A stretch of DNA of 64,000 bases from JAQGMV01 sp963828715 (GCA_963828715.1 CAWHFX010000013.1:238473-302472), one strand, 5' to 3'; shown: positions 25,422 through 34,163, counted from the stretch's first letter. A program made the numbers and translations. The notes: generated from the sequence alone by a model not told the origin.

Positions 25422-26316
25422 TCGCCGACTCCGCCAGCGCGCGCTCCATGTACGAAAGGTCCATGTACTTGTCCGGTCTGCCCCTGTCGTGCGTGAAGCC
25501 GTCCGCGGACCACACGAGATCGATCACCTGCGCGAGCCCGTCGGCGCGGATGCGAGGCTTGGGGCGCTGCGCGTACTTAGCCAGCGCACCCGTGGCAGCG
25601 CGCGGCGCGATTGCGAGCCGCTCGGGAAGGACCGCCAATGCGTCTGCCCTGTTCTGCGGGTCGCGCAGCCAGTCGTATGCGTCCTCGTAGGCGCGTATGA
25701 ACGCGATCAGCAACTCCTCCTGTCCTTCCGCCCAACGTCTGCGGGCCGCCATAACCGACCCGGGGTAAGTCGGAAATGCCTCGGCCATGCGGGCGAGACT
25801 GAGGTAGCCATTCTCCACGAGTTTGGCATCGAAGGGCGCATTGAGCAGGCACGCGGTAGCCGCACCGCTCGTCATCGCGTCGAAACGCTCCTGCGAGCCG
25901 CCGACCTCGGCCAACGTCACGTCGGCATCACTCAACCCGTGCTCACACAGCAGCCGCCGCAGCAGAAGCGCAAAGCCCGTGCGCGCACCGTCGACCGCGA
26001 TGACGCGGCCGCGCAGATCGCGGATGCCGCTGAGACCCGGCGCGCCGACGAGCGTCACTTCGGGCGCATGGCCGTGGGGCATGAAGATGAAGATGTCGCT
26101 GCCATGCTCGACCGCTCGCACAATGTGATCGGGCTGTTGGAACCCGATATCGAATCTGCCATTGAGCAGCCCCTCCTGCTGTGCGACCGACGACCCGGTG
26201 ACAGTGATGTCGAGGTCGAGCCCGCGGGCATCGAACAAGCGCCGCGCCTGCGCCACGTAGAGCGGCCACGTGTTCGTGCCTTCGGAGATGAGGCCCAGTC
26301 GAATGGAGCGCGGCAT
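25414..26316 (-). CDS. NMT1/THI5-like substrate-binding protein without signal peptide
   Basis: About 300 residues. The start MPRSIRLGLISEGTNTWPLY goes straight into the first strand of an ABC-type binding protein; QEGLLNGRFDIGFQQPDH, LRGRVIAVDGARTG and SGAATACLLNAPFD are the ligand-site segments of the NMT1/SsuA-like family. No signal peptide is visible from ATG 26316, and the longer in-frame start (26382) adds a Cys/Arg-rich stretch that overlaps the operator. It may be a cytoplasmic sensor or enzyme-like protein, or the true start may be missed. It is the first gene of the minus-strand cluster and closest to the regulator. Confidence 0.8.
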   Translation of the reverse strand: MPRSIRLGLISEGTNTWPLYVAQARRLFDARGLDLDITVTGSSVAQQEGLLNGRFDIGFQQPDHIVRAVEHGSDIFIFMPHGHAPEVTLVGAPGLSGIRDLRGRVIAVDGARTGFALLLRRLLCEHGLSDADVTLAEVGGSQERFDAMTSGAATACLLNAPFDAKLVENGYLSLARMAEAFPTYPGSVMAARRRWAEGQEELLIAFIRAYEDAYDWLRDPQNRADALAVLPERLAIAPRAATGALAKYAQRPKPRIRADGLAQVIDLVWSADGFTHDRGRPDKYMDLSYMERALAESANG

Positions 26317-26374
26317 GTGATGAGCGGACTGCTGCGGGATGCGACAACGAGGAGTGCAGGATGCTAGGCAGCGA

Positions 26375-26418
26375 TGAACCAATTGTCAACGTTTGAACCA
26401 ATTGCGCTGATTGGTTCA
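26375..26418. promoter_or_regulatory. Probable operator for the GntR regulator (three TGAACCAAT half-sites)
   Basis: TGAACCAATTG occurs at 26375-26385 and again, same orientation, at 26394-26404. An inverted copy ATTGGTTCA is at 26410-26418. The second and third form a perfect 9+9 inverted repeat with a 7-bp spacer (TGAACCAAT-tgcgctg-ATTGGTTCA). The first copy begins 19 bp before the second. This lies between the divergent regulator and catabolic genes, where an autoregulated FadR/GntR operator is expected. The inverted site ends on the ATG at 26418, which argues that the regulator really starts at 26451. Confidence 0.75.
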
Positions 26419-26450
26419 TGTGGCGACAATACGCTTGCGGAGGTGCTTCG

Positions 26451-27146
26451 ATGACTGTAACTCGACAGGCGACGCGCATCGGTGTGAGACGCGTGCGCGA
26501 TTTCATCATGGACGGCGCGGCCGCCGGCACGCTTCCGCCGGGCGCCAAGCTACCCACGGAACGGGAACTTGCGGATCGTTTTGCCGTGCCGCGCCATGCC
26601 GTGCGCAGAACGCTGGCCGAGCTCGAAGCGGAAGGCTCGATCACGCGCCACGTCGGGCGCGGGACGTTTCTCGCGCCTGCAGGGTCCGCCACGCTCGACG
26701 ATCTACCATCGCGCAGCGCCATGCACACCAGTCCGGCGGAGCTCATGGAGGCGCGGCTTCAGATCGAGCCGGTGATCGCCGAGCTGATCGCGACCAATGC
26801 GACAGCCGCCGATTTCGAACGCATGGAAACATGCCTGGCGCAAGCCGAAAGCGCTGCAACGCTGGACGAGTTCGAGCGCTGCGACGCGGCGCTCCATCAC
26901 GCACTCGCGGCGGCGACGCACAACCGCTTCATTGTGCGTGTCTTCGAGATGGTCGCCGCCGTCCGCGAACAGGCCGAATGGGGCAAGCTCAAGGACCGCA
27001 TCGTCACGCCGGAGCGGCGCGTGGAGTACCAGCAGGAGCATCGCTCTATCGTAGCCGCCCTTAAAGCACGTGATGCCGAGGGGGCGCGACACTGCATGCT
27101 GGCGCATCTCCATCACGCGCGGCGCAACCTCTTCGGCTTCCGGTGA
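26451..27146 (+). CDS. GntR/FadR-family transcriptional regulator
   Basis: About 231 residues from the ATG at 26451 (MTVTRQATR). The N-terminal winged helix reads LPPGAKLPTERELADRFAV and RTLAELEAEGSITRHVGRG, the GntR pattern. The C-terminal FCD all-alpha domain has metal/ligand residues in FERCDAALHHAL, EHRSI and MLAHLHHA. FadR-subfamily proteins with FCD domains sense carboxylic acids and usually repress the adjacent divergent operon. Here the target is likely the minus-strand cluster down from 26316, through the three-half-site operator just upstream. An earlier ATG at 26418 falls inside that operator. Confidence 0.9.
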   Translation: MTVTRQATRIGVRRVRDFIMDGAAAGTLPPGAKLPTERELADRFAVPRHAVRRTLAELEAEGSITRHVGRGTFLAPAGSATLDDLPSRSAMHTSPAELMEARLQIEPVIAELIATNATAADFERMETCLAQAESAATLDEFERCDAALHHALAAATHNRFIVRVFEMVAAVREQAEWGKLKDRIVTPERRVEYQQEHRSIVAALKARDAEGARHCMLAHLHHARRNLFGFR

Positions 27147-27199
27147 TGCGGCGCGGCACCAGGAAATGAAACGCATGCTGCAATGCATGAAACAGGCGG

Positions 27200-27247
27200 C
27201 CCCCGTCATCCACAATTTTTGTGGATAAGTGTGTGAACAAACGGGGG
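27200..27247. other. Nested inverted repeat with a consensus DnaA box
   Basis: Between the convergent ends of the regulator and the spermidine-synthase-like gene lies ATCCACAA-TTT-TTGTGGAT (27208-27226). It is nested in CCCCCGT (27200-27206) and ACGGGGG (27241-27247). TGTGGATAA at 27220-27228 is the exact complement of the DnaA box TTATCCACA. There is no T-run right after the stem, so a standard terminator is doubtful. A single box does not make an origin. Confidence 0.5.
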
Positions 27248-27349
27248 ACGACGAGGTTGCGCACAGCAATTGCAGCGGCAATTCGTTCCTCTGCGTATTT
27301 TTTGAACAGCACGCTCGGGGCGTTTTCCTGCTTGGATGCGCCCGCAGGA

Positions 27350-29383
27350 TCAGCGCTTCAGTATCTGGAGCATGTTGTAGTAGTCGTCCGTCCACAGCGT
27401 CAAATCGGGCCGCGGTTTGAGCGGCTCCGCGGCCCTCCGCAGCGCCGGTGCCGCTAGCAGCGCGGCGTTGCGCGTGACGATGATCTGGTCCGTGCTCGAT
27501 TCCCAGTAGCGAAAACCGCTTGCGTACGTGCCGTCCGGCTGGTCCGAGATCATGACGGCGGTAAGATCGAATTGCGCGGCGAGGCGCTCGACGACGGGCA
27601 CGATGTCGACGAATCTGTTCGTCGCCTGGAACACGATCACACCGTCGCGCTTCAGGTGCTTGAGATAGCTTTCCATCGCCTGCTGGGTAAGCAGGTGCAT
27701 GGGAATCGAGTCGCCCGAAAACGCATCGACCGCGAGCACGTCGTAACCCTGCGCCTGCTCGCGCTCGAGCGAAAGCCGCCCGTCCCCGAGCACGATGTCG
27801 GTTTGCGCGGGACTGTCTCTGAGGTACGTGAATTCCGATACCGCGACGGCCGCGACCTGTGGATCGATCTCATAGAAGCGGAACGTGTCGCCTTTACGGG
27901 CATAGGCGGCGAGAGCGCCAGCGCCGAGGCCGATGATGCCGACCTTACGCGGCCCGGGAGGCAGGCTCTCGAATACACGTCCGTAGCCGCTCGTCGGACT
28001 GAAGTACGTCGTCGGCTGCCGCCGGTATGCAGGATCGAGGAGCTGCCCGCCGTGGTTGATGGGGCCGTGGTACATGGCGCGAAACAGAACCGGGTCGGTG
28101 AAGTCGCGCGTCCGAACGACGCCGTAGAAGTTGCGGACCATCACGCGCGCACCCGCGATGTATTCGCGTACGTTCTGGGTCGTGAACGCTGCCGTCGCGA
28201 CGCATACCGCCACGGCCGCGCCGGTCATCCACCAACGCGCACCCCGTATGCGCCATGCGAATAACAGCGCACAGGCAACCAGAGTGATTCCGAGCTCGTA
28301 GTAGCCTTTGAGCACGAACGGTGCTGCGAATCCGACCAGCAGTGCACCGACGGCGCCGCCCACCGCGATCATCAGATAGAACGTCGTCAGGTGTGCCGGG
28401 CCCGGCCGGGAGCGATAGAGCTCGCCATGGCACACCATGCAGCAGATGAAGAGCCCCGCCGCATACAGCGGCGCTGCCCGCCATAGATCGAGCGAATCGC
28501 TGTACCAGGCCATGCCCGGCAGCATTCCCGCTGCGAGAAGCAGGAATACCGGCCGTACATACCACCGCGGATGGTCGAAGCAGAGGATGAAGGTGATCAG
28601 GTAAAGGGACAGCGGCACCACCCAGAGAAACGGAATCGAAGCGACGTTCTGCGTGAGGTGGTTGGTCACCGCAAGCAGCAGGCACGAACCGGTCGCGGAC
28701 AGGGCCACCCACAGCAGCCGCCGGGCAAGCGGTGGCGCCGGCCCGTGTTCGAGGGGAGCAGTCCCTGACTCCGCACGCGCCTCCGGAGCAGTGCGGCTGT
28801 ACTTGAGCGTCGCAATCGCGGCCGCGGCGCAGAGCACCGTAAACAGCGCATAGCCCGCCGACCACGAGACCGACTGGCGGACAAGCGTGAGCTCCGGCTC
28901 GACCAGCACCGGATACGAAAGCAGCGCCAGCAGCGAAGCGAAGTTTGAAAGCGCGAAGAGACGATAGGGCACGCCGTGGTGGAACCGCCGCCAGAACCAC
29001 GCCTGAACCAGCGGACTGGTCGTCGAAAGCAGGAAGTACTGGAGACCGATCGTGGCGAGCAGCAGCACCAGAATCGCGAGCGCCGGATCGGTCGTGTCGT
29101 TTGCGCCCGGCTTCCACTCCGCGCCCGGAATGATCGGCAGTAACGCGAGGCTGCACGCAAGCAGCGCGATGTGCAGAATCACCTGCGTACGCGGCCTGAG
29201 AGATCGCGTCGTCCAGTCGGCGTAGGCATAGCCGAACAGCAGCATCGTCTGGAAAAACACGAGGCACGTGGCCCACACCGATGCGGCGCCACCGAACCAC
29301 GGAAGAATCTGTTTGGCGATGACGGGCTGAACGAGAAAGAGCAGGAACGCGCTGAGAAAGACGGTGGCGGCGTAGAGGATCAT
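27350..29383 (-). CDS. Polytopic membrane protein fused to a spermidine-synthase-like domain
   Basis: A 677-residue fused protein. The first roughly 400 residues contain about ten hydrophobic segments (start FLLFLVQPVIAKQILPWFGG is typical of the fused group). The C-terminal 260 residues form a Rossmann-like aminopropyltransferase domain: VGIIGLGAGALAAYA for the nucleotide loop, FRFYEIDPQV for the acidic residue and VLAVDAFSGDSIPMHLL for the active-site Asp. Such fusions are widespread, mostly uncharacterised, and may not make spermidine. It is convergent with the regulator gene and close to the dehydratase gene upstream. Location is the inner membrane with the enzymatic domain probably cytoplasmic. 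Confidence 0.88.
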   Translation of the reverse strand: MILYAATVFLSAFLLFLVQPVIAKQILPWFGGAASVWATCLVFFQTMLLFGYAYADWTTRSLRPRTQVILHIALLACSLALLPIIPGAEWKPGANDTTDPALAILVLLLATIGLQYFLLSTTSPLVQAWFWRRFHHGVPYRLFALSNFASLLALLSYPVLVEPELTLVRQSVSWSAGYALFTVLCAAAAIATLKYSRTAPEARAESGTAPLEHGPAPPLARRLLWVALSATGSCLLLAVTNHLTQNVASIPFLWVVPLSLYLITFILCFDHPRWYVRPVFLLLAAGMLPGMAWYSDSLDLWRAAPLYAAGLFICCMVCHGELYRSRPGPAHLTTFYLMIAVGGAVGALLVGFAAPFVLKGYYELGITLVACALLFAWRIRGARWWMTGAAVAVCVATAAFTTQNVREYIAGARVMVRNFYGVVRTRDFTDPVLFRAMYHGPINHGGQLLDPAYRRQPTTYFSPTSGYGRVFESLPPGPRKVGIIGLGAGALAAYARKGDTFRFYEIDPQVAAVAVSEFTYLRDSPAQTDIVLGDGRLSLEREQAQGYDVLAVDAFSGDSIPMHLLTQQAMESYLKHLKRDGVIVFQATNRFVDIVPVVERLAAQFDLTAVMISDQPDGTYASGFRYWESSTDQIIVTRNAALLAAPALRRAAEPLKPRPDLTLWTDDYYNMLQILKR

Positions 29384-29437
29384 CGTGGTTTCAGCGAGAA
29401 CACGGATGTGCGTTGCGCGACAGCCGTGGGAACTGAA

Positions 29438-30418
29438 TCACAGGAATGCGCACAGTTGCCGGATATCGGCGTTGCCACCGGAGAGAATGACACCGACGCG
29501 CTGGCCTCGCGCCTTCAGTCCGCCTTCGAGGAGCGCAGCGGCGCCGAGCGCGCCAGTGGGCTCGATGACGATCTTCAGCCGCTCCCAGAGATACCACATC
29601 GTTCGGAGCAGCGCTGCATCGTCGACGGCAAGCATGTCCGCGACATGCTGCATGATCAGCGGAAACGTGATGTCCCCTGGAGCGGATGTGCGGGCACCGT
29701 CGGCGATCGTCTGGGGATCGTGCACGCTCTGAATTGTCCCGCTGCGGAACGAGCGCACCACATCATCGCCGGTTTCCGGTTCGACACCGATCACCCGGAT
29801 GCCCGGCGAGCATGCGTTGGCGGCAATGGCCGAGCCCGAAAGCAGGCCGCCGCCCCCGCACGGAACGAGCAGCACATCGAGCGGGCCGACCTGCTCGATC
29901 AGCTCTCTTGCCGCAGTCCCCTGGCCGGCGACGATGTGCGGATGATTGAACGGCGGAATCGGGGTGAGACCACGCGTTCGTGCGAGCTCGTCCGCGATGG
30001 CCTGGCGATCATCGCGCGAGCGATCGTACAGCACGACTTCGCCGCCATAGCCGCGCGTTGCGTCGAGCTTGACCGGCGGCGCGTCGGCAGGCATGACGAC
30101 GACTGCCGGCACGCCAAGCAGCTGGCCGGCAAGGGCAACGGCCTGCGCATGGTTGCCCGAAGAGTACGTAACGACGCCGCGCGCTTTCTGCTCGGACGTC
30201 AGATGACGTAATGCGTTGTAAGCACCGCGGAACTTGAATGCGCCGGCACGTTGCAGGTTTTCGCATTTGAAGAACACACGCGCGCCGGTGCGTTCGTCCA
30301 CCATCGTGGACGTCAACACCGGTGTGCGATGCGCGCGCCCGGCAAGGATTCGCGCTGCCGTAACGACATCCGCGTAGGTGACGCGTGCCACCTCCCCTGC
30401 ACGCGCAGCCTCATGCAT
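29438..30418 (-). CDS. PLP-dependent threonine/serine (or hydroxyaspartate) dehydratase
   Basis: A 326-residue fold-type II PLP enzyme. The Schiff-base Lys is K62 in RAGAFKFRGAYN. SSGNHAQAVA binds the substrate carboxylate, and the phosphate loop is LLVPCGGGGLLSG. The C-terminal LSGGNADI is the conserved pyridine-contacting segment. There is no ACT regulatory domain, so it is the short catabolic type, close to serine racemase/threo-3-hydroxyaspartate ammonia-lyase and TdcB. It deaminates a hydroxy amino acid to a 2-oxo acid. It lies between the membrane fusion gene and the molybdenum hydroxylase genes on the same strand. Confidence 0.9.
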   Translation of the reverse strand: MHEAARAGEVARVTYADVVTAARILAGRAHRTPVLTSTMVDERTGARVFFKCENLQRAGAFKFRGAYNALRHLTSEQKARGVVTYSSGNHAQAVALAGQLLGVPAVVVMPADAPPVKLDATRGYGGEVVLYDRSRDDRQAIADELARTRGLTPIPPFNHPHIVAGQGTAARELIEQVGPLDVLLVPCGGGGLLSGSAIAANACSPGIRVIGVEPETGDDVVRSFRSGTIQSVHDPQTIADGARTSAPGDITFPLIMQHVADMLAVDDAALLRTMWYLWERLKIVIEPTGALGAAALLEGGLKARGQRVGVILSGGNADIRQLCAFL

Positions 30419-30472
30419 AGGCGTGTCCAGGCTCAGGTGAATGCGACGATCGCACGATGTCGTGTGCCCTTC

Positions 30473-32587
30473 TCAAGCGAGGGCTGAAATCAGACGGTCA
30501 CGCGTGAATGGCATGTCCCGGATACGTACCTTCAGCGCATTGAAGATGGCGTTGCCGATCGCACCGGCGGTCGGGCCCTGTGTCCCTTCGCCGGCGCCGA
30601 GCGGCGGCAACTCCGGTCGATCGATCAGCGCGACCTCCATCGCCGGTACTTCAGGGAATGTGAGGATCGGATAGTCGTCCCATGTTCGACTCGTGACGCC
30701 CTCGCGATCGTACGCGACGCGCTCCTTGAGCGTCCAGCTGACCGTCTGCACGATACCGCCTTCGACCTGATTGATGACGCCGTCTGAATTGATTACCTGC
30801 CCCACGTCGGCAGCCGCCCATGCGCGCTCGACGCGCACAGTGTCGGAAACGGAGACTTCGACGATGACGGCGAAGTAGCAGCCGAGGTTCTTGTATCGTG
30901 CGAAGCCGATGCCCCGACCACGCTCGCCGTTACCCTCTTCCCGCGGCTTCCATGCTGCCAGCGTAGCTGCTTTCTCGATCACCGCGCGGGCCCGCGGATC
31001 CCTGGTATGGCGCAGCCGGAACTCGACCGGATCGGCACCCGCCGCACTCGCGAGCTCATCCATGAAGGACTCGATCGCGAACACATTCACGTGCCCGCCA
31101 AGCGAACGCAGCGCCGAGGTACGCAGCGGCGCCGCACGTATCAGGTGATTCATCACGCGGACATTGGGGAAGTCGTACAGCGGGAACGCATTGCGATGAC
31201 TGCCTCCCGCCGGAAGCGGCGGGTTCCCGGGGCGCGCAGCGGGTACGGGTTTCTCCAGGTGCCAGGCGGAAAGCAGATTGACGCCACCCCTGCCGCCGGG
31301 ACGCGTGCTGTGAGCATGACTCCACAGATCATGCGTCCAGCGCACCACGTTCCCCGCATCGTCGAGCGCACCTTCCATGCGAACGACCATCGGGGAACCG
31401 TAGGGCTCCCAGCCGAATTCGTCTTCGCGCATCCACTGAACGCGCACCGGCCGGCCGGGCACACCTCGCGCCACCAGCACGGCATCACACGCGACGTCAT
31501 CCGCGCCGTTGTGACCATAGCAGCCCGCACCTTCCATATGCGCAAGCTCGATGCGACTCTCGTCGATGCCGAGCATGGCGGCGAGATCGCCTCGCAACGG
31601 GAATATCCCCTGGCTGTGTGTCCAGATGACATACCGGCCATCGCGTAACTCCGCAATCGCGCACGATGGTCCGAGCGAAGCGTGGGCGATGTGAGGCCGG
31701 CTGTACTCGGCCGAAAACGCCCGTCCGACCGCGATGGCAGTGTCGCCCTTTTCACCGACGATCTCGTCTTCGGACGCGCAATCGAGCAGATACCGAGGAT
31801 CGCTCGCCGGCAGGTTGCCGCCGCCCGTCCACGTGGCAACGCGCGCGAGGCGACGTGCAGCGCGTATCGCCTGCTCCTCCCGCTCGGCCACTACCGCCAG
31901 AAAGTTGCCGTCGCGCACGACCGCCACGACACCCGGCAACGCCTCGACCTCGCGGAAGTCCGTCGTAGAAAGCTGCATCCCGGGCCCGGGCGCGCGCACG
32001 ACGCGCGCGTGAGCCATGTTGGGTAGATCGAGATCGTGCACGTAAACCGGCAGACCCGTCACCTTGGCCGGGATGTCGATACGCTGCAGCGCACGGCCGA
32101 CCAGCGTGTACTCCGCCGCCGTTTTGGGCTGTGCATCCCCCGTCGACTCACGTTTGAGCAGGGACTCGTCCGCAAGCTCCCAGTATGAGACGCTGCCGCC
32201 GGTGCGCGCGCTGATCACGCCATCTTTGACTGAGAGCTGTTCGATGGAGACACCGAGCTTTTCGGCCGCGCGGCCATAAAGGAGTTCACGTGCCTCGGCA
32301 GCGGCAAAGCGCAACGCGATTCCGCTCTCCTGAATCGAGCGGCTGCCCGAGGTGATGCCTTCGTTCGGGCTCAGCGTGGTCGCGGCCGGTACGAGCCGGA
32401 CGCGTTCGGGACCGATGTCGAGCTCTTCGGCGACGATCTGGACGAGCGCGGTCAGGATCCCCTGCCCGATCTCTACCTTTCCGGGGCGCACGGTTACCGT
32501 GCCATCCGCATTGAACGTGAGCCACTGGTCGAGCCGGCGGTTGGTCTCGAGACTGCCCGGAAGCTTGCGCGGCTGCGGCGTGCTCAT
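30473..32587 (-). CDS. Molybdenum hydroxylase large subunit (IorB / aldehyde-xanthine dehydrogenase type)
   Basis: A 704-residue molybdopterin-cytosine-dinucleotide subunit. Motifs: PGKVEIGQGILTALVQ near the N-terminus, EGAGCYGHNGADDVACDA (about 358-375), and the C-terminal GAGEGTQGPTAGAIGNAIF with the catalytic Glu. With the small 2Fe-2S subunit encoded just upstream (start overlapping by four bases, ATGA) this matches two-subunit enzymes such as isoquinoline 1-oxidoreductase and certain aldehyde dehydrogenases, which lack an FAD subunit. Many relatives have a Tat leader on this subunit; here I see none. It hydroxylates N-heterocycles or oxidises aldehydes using water. Substrate unknown. Confidence 0.9.
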   Translation of the reverse strand: MSTPQPRKLPGSLETNRRLDQWLTFNADGTVTVRPGKVEIGQGILTALVQIVAEELDIGPERVRLVPAATTLSPNEGITSGSRSIQESGIALRFAAAEARELLYGRAAEKLGVSIEQLSVKDGVISARTGGSVSYWELADESLLKRESTGDAQPKTAAEYTLVGRALQRIDIPAKVTGLPVYVHDLDLPNMAHARVVRAPGPGMQLSTTDFREVEALPGVVAVVRDGNFLAVVAEREEQAIRAARRLARVATWTGGGNLPASDPRYLLDCASEDEIVGEKGDTAIAVGRAFSAEYSRPHIAHASLGPSCAIAELRDGRYVIWTHSQGIFPLRGDLAAMLGIDESRIELAHMEGAGCYGHNGADDVACDAVLVARGVPGRPVRVQWMREDEFGWEPYGSPMVVRMEGALDDAGNVVRWTHDLWSHAHSTRPGGRGGVNLLSAWHLEKPVPAARPGNPPLPAGGSHRNAFPLYDFPNVRVMNHLIRAAPLRTSALRSLGGHVNVFAIESFMDELASAAGADPVEFRLRHTRDPRARAVIEKAATLAAWKPREEGNGERGRGIGFARYKNLGCYFAVIVEVSVSDTVRVERAWAAADVGQVINSDGVINQVEGGIVQTVSWTLKERVAYDREGVTSRTWDDYPILTFPEVPAMEVALIDRPELPPLGAGEGTQGPTAGAIGNAIFNALKVRIRDMPFTRDRLISALA

Positions 32588-33048
32588 GCTGGCGCTCCCG
32601 TCGTTGCGGCCCGGATCGCCCGCAGAATGCGGACGTGCGTGCCGCAGCGGCATAGATTGCGTTCCAGTGCGCCTCGGATTTCCGCTTCACTCGGCGCCGG
32701 ATTCTGGTCGAGCAGCGCCTTGGCGGCCATGATGATCCCGCTTGCGCAGTAGCCGCATTGCGCTGCCTGATGCGCGATGAACGCTCTCTGCAGCGGGTGC
32801 GGATTGTCGAGCGTGCCGATTGCTTCAATCGTGGTGATCTGCTTGCCCGCGACGGCACTGACGGGCACGTCGCATGATTGAACGGCCTTGCCATCGATGA
32901 TAACGGTGCACGCGCCGCACTGTCCGAGACCGCAGCCGAAACGCGTGCCTTTCAGCTTGAAATCGTTGCGGAGCACGTAGAGCAGCGGCGTTTCCGGGTC
33001 CGCGTCGCTCTCTCTGTCAGTACCGTTCACATGCAGCCGTACAGCCAT
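32584..33048 (-). CDS. Molybdenum hydroxylase 2Fe-2S subunit (IorA/CoxS type)
   Basis: A 154-residue ferredoxin-like subunit. First cluster: FGCGLGQCGACTVIIDG plus a downstream Cys (VQSCD). Second cluster: QCGYCASGIIM and RNLCRCGTHVRI. All eight Cys are present. I use the ATG at 33048 (MAVRLHVNG), in line with family starts; a longer frame to 33093 exists. It transfers electrons from the molybdenum subunit to an external acceptor, perhaps a cytochrome c. Confidence 0.93.
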   Translation of the reverse strand: MAVRLHVNGTDRESDADPETPLLYVLRNDFKLKGTRFGCGLGQCGACTVIIDGKAVQSCDVPVSAVAGKQITTIEAIGTLDNPHPLQRAFIAHQAAQCGYCASGIIMAAKALLDQNPAPSEAEIRGALERNLCRCGTHVRILRAIRAATTGAPA

Positions 33049-33226
33049 TGCAAGCTCCCGCACGGCGCCCTCGTCGGGCACCTGCAATATCAACTCGAAA
33101 AGGAAACAAAAACAGCAGTTTAAACGGCCGATCCGACTCGCATCAAAAGGTCCCGGCTCGCACCTCGTCTTTTGTTTTTTTTGGGTCTATACTGAGCTGG
33201 TAATGTCGGCATGGAGGAACCCGCCC

Positions 33227-33436
33227 ATGAATCTCGCCACCGACGTCGAAGTGCTCCGGCAGCGTATCGATCAACTGCACCTCGAGCACCGAGACCTCGA
33301 CGACGTTATTTGCCGCCTTTCGCAGAACCCGATTCAAGACCAGCTCCAACTGCAGCGCCTCAAGAAGCGCAAGCTTTTCCTCAAGGACCAGATCACGTTG
33401 CTCGAGCGGCAACTCACGCCGGACATACCCGCGTAG
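33227..33436 (+). CDS. DUF465/YdcH-family small protein
   Basis: A 69-residue helical, charged protein. The pattern HRDLDDVICRL followed by LKKRKLFLKDQITLLE is diagnostic for DUF465 (YdcH). I choose ATG 33227 because GGAGG lies about 11 bases upstream; an ATG at 33203 would be too early. A TATACT -10-like hexamer is at 33188. It probably forms a two-helix hairpin. Its role is unknown; homologues are common in proteobacteria. Confidence 0.88.
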   Translation: MNLATDVEVLRQRIDQLHLEHRDLDDVICRLSQNPIQDQLQLQRLKKRKLFLKDQITLLERQLTPDIPA

Positions 33437-33493
33437 CTCGATGGTCGCCGCCCGCGCGGGGTGAGGCCGTGCGGGTGGTTGCAACTTTTCTGT

Positions 33494-34001
33494 TCAGGCG
33501 CCTTCCGCGCGTGGCAAGCGCGGTGCACGTGCAGCCACGATCAGCGCGAAGACACCCAGCAGCACGAACCACACGAGCGACCAGCCGGCGATGCTCAGAC
33601 CCAGAAACGTCCAGCCCACCTCGGCGCATTCACCGGTACCTGCGAGTACTTTCTTCAACGTTTCGTAAAGCGGAAACCGCTCGAGCATATATTGCAGCCC
33701 GGGGCCGCAGGCAGGCACCTGGCTCGCAGGCAGATGCTGAAGCCATACCTGGCGTGCGGCCACGGCGGCGCCTGCGGCTGCGAGCAGGAACGCAAGCGCG
33801 CTGTAGACGATCGCTCCGCGACGTCTCGGTCCATGAAGCGCGGCGACCACGAACACCGCCATCATCGAGAAAAATGCGATGCGCTGAAGTATGCACATCG
33901 GGCATGGCTCCTGATGCTCGACGTACCTGCAGGTACAGCGCGAATGCGAGCAGCCCGATGCATACGAGCACGCCAAGCACGTAACCCGTTCGTGCGCTCA
34001 T
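33494..34001 (-). CDS. dsbB: DsbB disulfide-bond formation protein (frame broken by one inserted base)
   Basis: Inner-membrane quinone reductase that reoxidises DsbA. The protein begins MSARTGYVLGVLVCIGLL from 34001. One extra base near 33,925 shifts the frame inside TM1, and the rest is read one frame over: YVEHQEPCPMCILQR with the first redox pair CPMC, then QVPACGPGL and GTGECAEVGW for the periplasmic pair, and a final TM pair to 33494. Removing one base gives a 168-residue protein, normal for DsbB. I read this as a sequence error and not a pseudogene, since the rest is well conserved. Confidence 0.85.
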
Positions 34002-34163
34002 CGATTTCTCAGCAGCGGATGAAGCAGGAAATACAATGCATGCCGCATGGTCGCGAAGGCGCCTCATTCGACCCTGTTAACATGCCGCGTATTCTAACCG
34101 AGAGCAGGACGTCTTAAAGGTCGACGCGCAACGCGACACGTCTGCTTACACGCACCTTCGCCG

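Noticed and set aside
27195..27250. Replication origin
   Set aside because: Only one exact DnaA box and no AT-rich unwinding region or dnaA/dnaN genes nearby.
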